Positions 16,044 to 22,744 of a DNA stretch of 27,698 nt are shown here, piece by piece. The DNA is taken from NCBI GenBank assembly GCA_934717555.1, contig CAKUYY010000017.1, positions 1-27,698 on the forward strand, given 5' to 3'. Within the stretch, counting starts at the first letter, position 1. Each line of letters starts with the position of its first letter. This DNA comes from an uncultured Clostridium sp. Lineage in GTDB: Bacteria; Bacillota; Clostridia; Oscillospirales; Acutalibacteraceae. The notes beneath the pieces are model-generated. The model did not search any database. It was given only the letters and a program-made list of their open reading frames with translations, and had not been told where the DNA came from. The position numbers and the translations under genes are program-made.

Positions 16044-17360
16044 TTGGAAAACAGTTGGAAAATGAACCGATTTGTGGTTTTCTTCCTGTCCCTGCTTTTA
16101 TTTATGATACACCTCGATTTATTTTTACATATCTGGATACAGTGCTATTCTTTTGGAAGACCAGGAGAAGAACGCACGATATTTTTGCTATTATACAGCA
16201 TCCTGCTGGCCGTTTTTTCCTTAGGATTTAATGCTTTTCGTTTAGGTCGCCACCCGACAGAATTGATCTATTCACAGGGGATGGCCTTAATGTTCGTCAA
16301 CTTTATTACCTATTGGGAACTGTGCCTTTTTCAAAGGGAATTGCTTCCCGTACGAGCTATGTTTGGCCTGTTGGGAGTACAAATCATTTTTGTGGTGATC
16401 TGGGCGCAGGGAAGCAGTCTTCTGTACCACAAACTTTTTCCTCCCTTACAAATTCTCCTGATTTACAATGGTACTTCTTGCCAAAAGGAAAGGCTGATGG
16501 AAAAAATACAATCTCATCCCGAACAGTTTACCATTGCCGGAGTTCTTGATTCCAGGCAGCCAACAGAAATTTTGATAAGGGAAATTGAGCAGCAAAAAAC
16601 CGTTATGCTCTATGATCTTCCCGTTGATCAACGGGATTTTTTGCTTTCATTTTGTTTTGCCCATTCCATCTGCGTTTACCTTACCCCTAAAATATCGGAT
16701 ATCCTGTTACAGCCTTCTGAGGAAGTGTTTTCCTCGGGGCCTTTTATCCGCTATATGAAAAATGAGGGGTTATCAGCGGGCCAACGATTCACCAAAAGGG
16801 CGCTGGATTTCATTCTGTCTCTTCTCTGCCTGATCGTTGCCTCTCCCTGTATGGCTGTTATCGCCTTAGCCATCAAATGTTATGATGGGGGCCCCGTCTT
16901 CTTCCGCCAAAAGCGCTGTACTTTAAATGGGAAAGTCTTTTCCATCATTAAATTCCGAAGCATGGTCGTTGATGCGGAAAAAAACGGTATTTTCCAGCCT
17001 CAAAACAACCGGGACCCCAGAATTACCCCGATTGGCCGTGTCCTTCGTAAAACCCATTTAGATGAACGTCCTCAGCTTTTTCATGTTCTAACAGGAACCA
17101 TGAGTTTTGTGGGGCCAAGGCCGGAACGGGTGGAACATATGCAGGAGTATTCCCGGAAGATCCCAGAGTTTGCATTCCGGTTAAAGGTAAAAGGCGGGCT
17201 CACAGGTTACGCACAGGTAATGGGAAACTATCATACATCCGCTTATGATAAATTGAGGCTAGATTTGATGTATATCCAAAACTATTCCTTGTTTTTGGAT
17301 CTTAAGCTAATTTTACTGACGATAAAAGGGATGTTTTTTCATTCAGATTTCCACGAATAG
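16044..17360 (+). CDS. Polyprenyl-phosphate sugar-1-phosphate transferase (WbaP/EpsL type)
   Basis: A 438-residue membrane enzyme predicted to move a sugar-1-phosphate from a nucleotide sugar to undecaprenyl phosphate, starting an exopolysaccharide, capsule or glycan repeat. About four N-terminal membrane helices are followed by a soluble Rossmann-like region, a further membrane helix (ALDFILSLLCLIVASP) and the bacterial sugar transferase domain. That domain shows FFRQKRC, KFRSM, DERPQLFHVLTG and SFVGPRPER. The frame is open from a TTG at 15906, but that codon lies in the promoter. GGGGGTGG at 16031-16038, 5 nt before TTG 16044, supports the start; ATG 16062 is the alternative. No other glycan genes adjoin it, so the sugar is unknown. 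Confidence 0.85.
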   Translation: MENSWKMNRFVVFFLSLLLFMIHLDLFLHIWIQCYSFGRPGEERTIFLLLYSILLAVFSLGFNAFRLGRHPTELIYSQGMALMFVNFITYWELCLFQRELLPVRAMFGLLGVQIIFVVIWAQGSSLLYHKLFPPLQILLIYNGTSCQKERLMEKIQSHPEQFTIAGVLDSRQPTEILIREIEQQKTVMLYDLPVDQRDFLLSFCFAHSICVYLTPKISDILLQPSEEVFSSGPFIRYMKNEGLSAGQRFTKRALDFILSLLCLIVASPCMAVIALAIKCYDGGPVFFRQKRCTLNGKVFSIIKFRSMVVDAEKNGIFQPQNNRDPRITPIGRVLRKTHLDERPQLFHVLTGTMSFVGPRPERVEHMQEYSRKIPEFAFRLKVKGGLTGYAQVMGNYHTSAYDKLRLDLMYIQNYSLFLDLKLILLTIKGMFFHSDFHE

Positions 17361-17387
17361 CCCCTTTATTTCCTATTCTGCCAAAAC

Positions 17388-17426
17388 AGCCGCCGCCACA
17401 GTTTTAGAATAACTGTGGCGGCGGCT
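17388..17426. terminator. Bidirectional terminator between convergent genes
   Basis: A 16-bp perfect GC-rich stem (17388-17403 with 17411-17426, loop TTAGAAT) lies between the sugar transferase (+) and trmB (-). T-rich flanks are modest on both sides. Confidence 0.75.
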
Positions 17427-17462
17427 ATTTTCTAGTTCTGGGGGAAAAAGCAGACACCCCCT

Positions 17463-18137
17463 TTATCCTTCTATGTTGCCTGTCTTTTGCTTAGCGATCA
17501 GAAACTTAATAGGGATTCCTTGCTGAGAAAACATTTTTTCATGCTCAGTCATAATATTCCCCTCATATCCGGAATGATGAAGGTCCCGGGTCTGATAAAG
17601 GACTTCAAAGCCGCTTTCCTCCAGATACCCCAGCGTGTGCCGGAACAGCTGGTCGTCATCTGTCTTAAAATGCAGCTGTGCCTCTCCCTGAAGAAAAACT
17701 TTGTATTTTTCCAACTGCCGTGGATGGGTCAATCTCCTCTTCCAATGGGCCGGCTTTGGCCAGGGATTGCAGAAATTGATATATAGCCGCTCAATTTGGT
17801 CCTGCTCCCCCATGATCTGATCAATCCGTTCTATATCCTGGGACAACAGGGCAATATTATCAATAGGGAGCTCCTCCTGGGCATAAACCCTCTCTACCTC
17901 CCTTTTCGCCACCGCCAGCACTTCGCTTTTGATGTCCACCCCTATATAATTGACCTCCGGGTGGGATACCGCCAGCTGGGCGGTAAACATCCCTTTCCCG
18001 CACCCCAATTCCAAGTGGAGGGGCTGTTCTTTTGCAAACCATTGTTTCCAGCAGTTGCGGTTTTCCTGAGGATGATCCACAAAAAAAGGGCATGCCGCCA
18101 ATTCCGGACGGGCCCATGGCTTTCTTCTCATTCGCAT
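17463..18137 (-). CDS. trmB: tRNA (guanine-N7-)-methyltransferase
   Basis: A 224-residue SAM-dependent enzyme that makes m7G46 in the tRNA variable loop. The basic N-terminal RMRRKPWARPEL matches the family. The SAM-binding motif is LELGCGKGMF, the acidic strand is GVDIKSE, and the characteristic FCNPWPKPAHWKRRLTHP and HFKTDDDQLF segments carry the substrate-binding and catalytic residues. Length is typical. ATG follows GGAGAG. It is monocistronic here, with its own promoter and a shared terminator facing the sugar transferase. Confidence 0.96.
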   Translation of the reverse strand: MRMRRKPWARPELAACPFFVDHPQENRNCWKQWFAKEQPLHLELGCGKGMFTAQLAVSHPEVNYIGVDIKSEVLAVAKREVERVYAQEELPIDNIALLSQDIERIDQIMGEQDQIERLYINFCNPWPKPAHWKRRLTHPRQLEKYKVFLQGEAQLHFKTDDDQLFRHTLGYLEESGFEVLYQTRDLHHSGYEGNIMTEHEKMFSQQGIPIKFLIAKQKTGNIEG

Positions 18138-18173
18138 TGGTCTGTTCTCTCCTGTTTATGAACTTATAAAATG

Positions 18174-18202
18174 ATTATAACAAAGTTTCCTCTCCCTGTC
18201 GA
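18174..18202 (-). promoter_or_regulatory. trmB promoter
   Basis: On the minus strand, TCGACA (18202-18197) and TATAAT (18179-18174) are 17 nt apart with an extended TG before the -10. It lies about 37 nt upstream of the trmB ATG. Confidence 0.7.
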
Positions 18203-18365
18203 TGCTCCCGTATTTTTCACCGACCAAATCCTCCTTTTTTCGCCCCTTTTTACGGGCGTTTCCGTGTAGACATCCTTTTTCATCGGGCAAAATGTTTAGA
18301 TTCTTTTTGTATTATCAATATCAAATGGAAAATATTTACAAATATTAGGTTTCCCTGTATCATAA

Positions 18366-18394
18366 TTGCTACTAGAATATAATTGTGCTATAAT
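18366..18394 (+). promoter_or_regulatory. Promoter of the GH13-like gene
   Basis: TTGCTA (18366-18371) and a perfect TATAAT (18389-18394) are 17 nt apart. It predicts a transcript starting near 18400 with a ~165-nt leader. The remaining intergenic stretch 18203-18365 is AT-rich, and I see only a weak CGCCC/GGGCG hairpin near 18240 in it. Confidence 0.72.
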
Positions 18395-18399
18395 AAAAA

Positions 18400-18422
18400 C
18401 CGGAAATCCCTATGATTTCTGG
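18400..18422 (+). promoter_or_regulatory. 5'-terminal hairpin in the GH13-like leader
   Basis: 18400-18408 pairs with 18414-18422 (9 bp, one G-T) and is followed by TTTT. It would sit at the extreme 5' end of the transcript. It could protect the mRNA from decay or act as a weak early terminator. Confidence 0.4.
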
Positions 18423-18564
18423 TTTTGCCCAACTTAGAAGATAGTATGAACATCAGTACTTCTAGTAAGCTTGCATACAGCAGCATAAACTGCCTATTAA
18501 AAGGAGTAGATTATAATTACCAACAACTGAATGGAGTACTAACGGAAAAGATGGAGGAGTTATT

Positions 18565-20931
18565 ATGCGTAAAAACAAACGGAAAACTACCCAAAAGAAA
18601 CGGACGACCGTTCCTACCCCAGCTGTAAATAAGCCCGTGGAATCCGGCACGCCCACACTCTCTGAACATAAAGAGGAAACAAAGGTTAACACTGTTTCCG
18701 CACCATCGGAAGTTGCCCAACCCGTTGAAAAAAAGGCTGATGCAACGGTTCCTGTATCCACTTTGACCGAAACCACACCGATAGAAACCCAGTTAAAAGA
18801 AATAAAAAAGGAATCCACCCATCTTATGGAAACCAAGCCTCAGGAAACCAAACTTACTTCTGTAACGCCCGCCGAAACTACCATTACAGAAGTCAAACCC
18901 CAGGAAACCAAATTGGTAGAAAGCAAGCCCTCCCCTTTGATGAAAGTCCAACAGGACGCCCCGAAATCTGAACGTGACGTCCCTGTCAAAGAGGATGCAG
19001 AAGCGCCTGCGCAACTTGCGGAGAAAAAAGCTGCCCGGAAAACTTCCAAATCCACAAAAACAGCGGATGCAGCCGCAAAAGAAGAGGCTCCCGCCAAAAA
19101 GGCAGCGACAAGGAAAACCACCCGCACTTCCGCAAAGTCCACAGGGACTTCCACAGCAGCAAAGAAAACCACCACACGCTCTAAAACAACAAAAGCCGCA
19201 AAAAACGCTTCTTCTCAAGAACCTGCTAAGGCCAAAACTACCCGGAAACGCTCCGCCGCCCTGGCAATTGACGAGGATACAGAATTTCTGGATCGTTTCA
19301 ATCGGCATCTGGATGAATTTAAGTGGCTTTATATGGAGCTCTATAATGATAGCCACATGTTTGATGAGCTCAACTATAACCTGCACGAGATTTACCGGGC
19401 CAGAAAATCCTCTTTAAAAGAGATAGACCGTGTCCGGGAAAAGGACCCCCAATGGTACCGCCGCGGCGACCAGATGGGAATGCTGATGGATGCCGGGCTG
19501 TTTGCCGGCGGGCTCCAGGGTGTTATACAACATCTGGATTACCTGACTGACCTGCATATCACACATCTGCATCTCACCCCTCTGCTAAAAACTCCTGGAC
19601 ATAACAGCGACGACGGTTTCACTATCTCCGATTTTCGCTCCGTTCGGGAAGATCTGGGAAATATCGATGATCTGGAACAGTTGGCGGACCAGTGCCATAA
19701 AAAAGGAATGACCTTGGCGATCGACTTCACCATCAACCATACTTCCGCAGAGCATGAGTGGGCACAACGCGCCTTACAGGGGGACAGCGAATATATCGCC
19801 CGTTATATCAATCACTGGGATCTAAATTACCGGAATCCCGTGGTATTCCATGAAATGGTATATAACCTGTTGTATCTGGCTAACTTGGGCGTGGATGTAT
19901 TCCAGCTGCATGACCTTAACCTGCTGAATACCCACAGCCACAGTTTCCCCCTCGTTCACTCCCTGGTGCGCATGATCCGTATGATCTGTGAAATGGTGTG
20001 CCCCGGTGTGCTGCTGGAATGTACTTCCGGCGTTACCCCGCAGGACGCACAGAGCTTCCTGGGTACTGCGGAAAAACCGGAATGCCATATCCTGTACAAC
20101 ACGCTGGTTACCTCTAGTGTATGGAATTCCTTAGCTACCCGCGACACCCGCCTGCTCAAAGGGGAACTGGACAACCTTCCCCAAGGCAATACTTATATCA
20201 ACGCCCTGCGCACCTATGACCCACTTCGCTGGGAAATGAGCGACGACCCGCTGAGCTGGCTGGGATTTGATCCCTATATGCACCGAGAATTCCTCTTTTC
20301 TTTCTTCGACGGCAATTTCTCCAAGAGTTTCTCCCGGGGAACCCAATATCATAATTATGAGGACGACGGAAGCTGCGGCACTACCGCTTCTTTCTGCGGT
20401 ATTGAAAAGGCATTGGAAGAGAAAAACGAGCAGGAGTTGGGGTTAGCCATTGACCGCGACCTCATGCTACATACTTTCCTATTGACTTTGCCCGGTATTC
20501 CCACCTTATACAGCGGCGACGAAATTGGCCTATTGAATCAGAAAATAACTTCCACCATGGACCCCCGATTGACCTATCGTGGTTCTTTCCAATGGAAAGC
20601 AGCAGAAGAGCGGACCGATGATTCTACTATTGCCGGTAAACTTTTCCAAGGCTTGCGTTCTCTCAAGGATATCCGTGTCAAATACGCCCGTCTGTTTGCG
20701 GAATCTGTCCCCTTTACCGCACTGGAAACCGGTGACATCAGTGTCTGCATGATGGCCCGCCAAGTAGAGAAGGAATCATTAGTTGCTCTCTTCAACTTCT
20801 GTGAGGAGGAACGCGTTGTTTCCGTGCCCGAGGGCAATTATACTGACCTGTTAACCGGCAAAAAGCAAAAAGGCGGGGAGATAACCCTGTCTCCCTATCA
20901 GGCCATGTGGTTATACCAGAAGAAAAAGTAG
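18565..20931 (+). CDS. Amylosucrase-like GH13 pseudoenzyme with histone-H1-like tail
   Basis: A 788-residue protein with two parts. Residues 1-232 are low-complexity and basic, with a KPQETKL repeat (91-97 and 111-117) and an Ala/Lys/Thr-rich stretch (about 150-230, e.g. APAKKAATRKTTRTSAK) like histone H1 or nucleoid proteins. There is no signal peptide. Residues ~238-785 align by eye along the length of GH13 subfamily 4 (amylosucrase): LHLTPLLKTPG, DFTINHTSAEHEWAQRA, HWDLNYRNPVVF, LANLGVDVF, PTLYSGDEIGLLN and LSPYQAMWL. The usual R-x-D nucleophile site reads Q447-L-H449, and the acid/base Glu site reads T487. D552 (stabiliser position) and N391-H392 remain. About 45 residues of the B-domain loop are missing between 410 and 418. 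It is probably non-catalytic, perhaps carbohydrate- or nucleic-acid-binding. ATG follows GGAGGAG. Confidence 0.85.
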   Translation: MRKNKRKTTQKKRTTVPTPAVNKPVESGTPTLSEHKEETKVNTVSAPSEVAQPVEKKADATVPVSTLTETTPIETQLKEIKKESTHLMETKPQETKLTSVTPAETTITEVKPQETKLVESKPSPLMKVQQDAPKSERDVPVKEDAEAPAQLAEKKAARKTSKSTKTADAAAKEEAPAKKAATRKTTRTSAKSTGTSTAAKKTTTRSKTTKAAKNASSQEPAKAKTTRKRSAALAIDEDTEFLDRFNRHLDEFKWLYMELYNDSHMFDELNYNLHEIYRARKSSLKEIDRVREKDPQWYRRGDQMGMLMDAGLFAGGLQGVIQHLDYLTDLHITHLHLTPLLKTPGHNSDDGFTISDFRSVREDLGNIDDLEQLADQCHKKGMTLAIDFTINHTSAEHEWAQRALQGDSEYIARYINHWDLNYRNPVVFHEMVYNLLYLANLGVDVFQLHDLNLLNTHSHSFPLVHSLVRMIRMICEMVCPGVLLECTSGVTPQDAQSFLGTAEKPECHILYNTLVTSSVWNSLATRDTRLLKGELDNLPQGNTYINALRTYDPLRWEMSDDPLSWLGFDPYMHREFLFSFFDGNFSKSFSRGTQYHNYEDDGSCGTTASFCGIEKALEEKNEQELGLAIDRDLMLHTFLLTLPGIPTLYSGDEIGLLNQKITSTMDPRLTYRGSFQWKAAEERTDDSTIAGKLFQGLRSLKDIRVKYARLFAESVPFTALETGDISVCMMARQVEKESLVALFNFCEEERVVSVPEGNYTDLLTGKKQKGGEITLSPYQAMWLYQKKK

Positions 20932-20983
20932 TTGAATTCTTTAACAAATGAACTTTTCGCTCATATTCTAAGAAAAGTAAAAG

Positions 20984-21030
20984 AAGGCTGTCGCTTCATG
21001 GAAACAAAACCATGGACGACAGCCTTTTTA
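20984..21030 (+). terminator. Intrinsic terminator of the GH13-like gene
   Basis: AAGGCTGTCG (20984-20993) pairs with 21017-21026, with a second inner CATGG/CCATG stem, and runs into TTTTTA. It lies 53 nt after the stop codon. Confidence 0.85.
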
Positions 21031-21093
21031 TCCACGGAAACCGTGTAAACAGTGAAAAAATGATGAATTTTTTGTGAAGTTAATATTTTATAA

Positions 21094-21121
21094 TTGACTT
21101 TTTTAAATAATTAAATATAAT
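21094..21121 (+). promoter_or_regulatory. Promoter of the candidate small RNA
   Basis: TTGACT (21094-21099) and TATAAT (21116-21121) are 16 nt apart in an AT-rich stretch. No gene with an SD follows on this strand before the terminator at 21184-21229. Confidence 0.55.
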
Positions 21122-21127
21122 ATAGAT

Positions 21128-21232
21128 GTTTAAGGCAACTTTTATTCTATTCCCCCAGATAACTCCTTGTTGCTACATGGAAGGAAAAATCCCCTGAACC
21201 AGGCTTTTGTCTGGTCTAGGGGATTTTTCTAT
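21128..21232 (+). ncRNA. Candidate small regulatory RNA with C-rich loop
   Basis: A promoter about 7 nt upstream and a strong terminator at the end delimit a ~105-nt unit with no credible ORF (the 75-codon frame from 21167 lacks an SD and runs antisense into galE). GCAAC (21135-21139) can pair with GTTGC (21169-21173), leaving a loop that contains TATTCCCCC (21148-21156) and ATAACTCCT (21159-21167). Both are complementary to SD-type sequences. This resembles Firmicute sRNAs that block ribosome binding through C-rich loops. The terminator also serves galE on the other strand, so the unit could instead be an accidental promoter-like match. Confidence 0.4.
21184..21229. terminator. Bidirectional terminator (galE and candidate sRNA)
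   Basis: GAAAAATCCCCT (21184-21195) pairs with 21218-21229, with an inner CCAG/CTGG stem. T-rich tracts lie on both sides, so it can end galE (-) and the + strand transcript. Confidence 0.85.
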
Positions 21233-21263
21233 GGATTTCAGTACTATTTATTTATAGAAAAAA

Positions 21264-22280
21264 CTAATTCTCTTCATATCCATTGGGATTATTCTTCTGC
21301 CAGCGCCAACTGTCCTCGCACATCTCTTCTAATCCCCGCTCCGCTTTCCAGCCCAACTCCTGCAAGGCCTTGCCCGCGTCGGCGTAACAAATAGCGATAT
21401 CCCCCGGACGCCGGGGATCAATTTGATAGGGCAGTGTTTTTCCACAGGCTTTTTCAAAGCTGTGGATAATCTCCAGCACGCTGTACCCATTTCCAGTCCC
21501 CAAGTTATAAGTTACAACCCCCGGGTTCTGTTTCATTTTATCCAGCGCTTTTACATGGCCAAGGGCAAGATCCACCACATGGATATAATCCCGTACCCCG
21601 GTACCGTCCGGTGTATCATAATCATCACCGAACACATGGATACAGGATAGTTTCCCCACCGCTACCTGGGACACATAGGGAAGCAAATTGTTGGGAATTC
21701 CCCGGGGATCTTCCCCAATTTTTCCACTCTTATGGGCTCCAATGGGATTAAAATACCGCAGCAGTACCACATTCCATTCTGGATCAGCCGTATGAAGATC
21801 GGTAAGGACTTCCTCCAAAATCAACTTGCTTCTTCCATAGGGGTTGGTAACCGACAGGGGAAAATCTTCCCGGATCGGGACTGTCTTGGGGCTTCCATAA
21901 ACGGTAGCGGAAGAGCTGAACACAATGTTCTTTACTCCATGATTCCGCATGGCATCACATAATAGAAAAGTACCCGTTAAGTTGTTATGATAATATTCCA
22001 AAGGTTTCTGTACCGATTCCCCTACCGCTTTTAATCCCGCAAAATGAATCACAGCATCAATCGATTCCTTTTCAAAGACCTGGTTCAAAGCCTGAGCGTC
22101 CAGCAGGTCTACTTGATAGAAAGTCAACGATTTCCCTGTGATTTCCTGTACCCTTTCCAAAGATTTTTCACTGGAATTGCAGAGATTATCCACAACCACC
22201 ACATCGTACCCCGCCTGAAGCAGCTCCAAACAGGTGTGGCTGCCGATATATCCCGCGCCTCCGGTTACCAGAATCGACAT
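21264..22280 (-). CDS. galE: UDP-glucose 4-epimerase
   Basis: A 338-residue SDR-family epimerase interconverting UDP-glucose and UDP-galactose, for galactose use and for UDP-galactose supply to surface glycans. The NAD-binding motif GGAGYIGS is at residues 7-14. The catalytic Ser is in SSSATVYG (S123/S124), and Tyr-Lys are Y148 and K152 in NPYGRSK. The C-terminal RRPGDIA segment is typical, and length equals that of the E. coli enzyme. The frame opens at 22301, but ATG 22280 has AGGAGG 8 nt upstream and gives the canonical N-terminus MSILVTGG. It is transcribed alone from its own promoter. Confidence 0.96.
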   Translation of the reverse strand: MSILVTGGAGYIGSHTCLELLQAGYDVVVVDNLCNSSEKSLERVQEITGKSLTFYQVDLLDAQALNQVFEKESIDAVIHFAGLKAVGESVQKPLEYYHNNLTGTFLLCDAMRNHGVKNIVFSSSATVYGSPKTVPIREDFPLSVTNPYGRSKLILEEVLTDLHTADPEWNVVLLRYFNPIGAHKSGKIGEDPRGIPNNLLPYVSQVAVGKLSCIHVFGDDYDTPDGTGVRDYIHVVDLALGHVKALDKMKQNPGVVTYNLGTGNGYSVLEIIHSFEKACGKTLPYQIDPRRPGDIAICYADAGKALQELGWKAERGLEEMCEDSWRWQKNNPNGYEEN

Positions 22281-22309
22281 GTCGAATTCCTCCTTGTCCA
22301 TTTTTATTC

Positions 22310-22338
22310 AGTATACCCCATTCACTGCTGGAAAACAA
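22310..22338 (-). promoter_or_regulatory. galE promoter
   Basis: On the minus strand, TTGTTT (22338-22333) and TATACT (22315-22310) are 17 nt apart, placing the transcript start only ~20-25 nt before the ATG at 22280. Confidence 0.6.
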
Positions 22339-22387
22339 GTTGACCGGGAAGAAAGTATCAAAGAAAAATAACATGGAAAGGTCAAAA

Positions 22388-22419
22388 AAGGGATCGGCAT
22401 CAAGATTTGCCGATCCCTT
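22388..22419 (-). terminator. Intrinsic terminator of the gltX-glnS unit
   Basis: A 12-bp perfect stem (22388-22399 with 22408-22419, loop TCAAGATT) is followed on the minus strand by TTTTTTG. It lies beyond the hairpin-rich element downstream of glnS and upstream of the galE promoter. Confidence 0.82.
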
Positions 22420-22442
22420 AGTCTGTGAAAAAGGAAATTCCT

Positions 22443-22744
22443 TTAAGTGGGGAACCTCTCACTAGGGTTCCCCACGGTCAAACCGTCCGGGGGACGGTTT
22501 AACCTCCCCTCCTGAGCTTGTGGGAATCTGGAGGATTTCACCCATTGCGATGGGCGAGGAAGGGCTCCGCCCCTCCACCCCGCCGCCTTTTGAAAAAGGC
22601 GGACGAAAACTTTTACGTTCAAACGCGGACAACCTAGGTCCTTTTTAGAAAAAGCCTTGTGCGTGATGTACCCGCCGTAGGCGTAAAAACGGGTGAAACC
22701 TTTATTTTCATCGCGCCTACGCCAGTTCTTTAGCATCTCCGGCT
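22443..22744. repeat. Hairpin-rich intergenic element, no gene
   Basis: About 300 nt without a credible gene between the glnS stop and its terminator. It contains several perfect stems: 22447-22456 with 22466-22475, 22480-22488 with 22492-22500, and 22583-22590 with 22595-22602. There is also a longer-range inverted CGTAGGCG/CGCCTACG pair near the glnS end. A 97-codon minus frame covers it, but its composition (many Arg, Pro, Gly, Trp, no SD) is that of translated structured DNA. I infer a dispersed intergenic repeat of the kind seen in clostridial genomes; only one copy is visible here. Confidence 0.45.

Noticed and set aside
18793..19386. Minus-strand frames opposite the basic tail of the GH13-like gene
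   Set aside because: Phe/Gly/Cys-rich translation is the expected reverse complement of Lys/Thr/Ala codons; not a gene.
21167..21394. 75-codon plus frame overlapping the galE end
   Set aside because: No SD; it contains the terminator hairpin and runs antisense into galE.
22443..22736. 97-codon minus frame downstream of glnS
   Set aside because: It covers a series of perfect hairpins and lacks an SD; treated as translated structured DNA.
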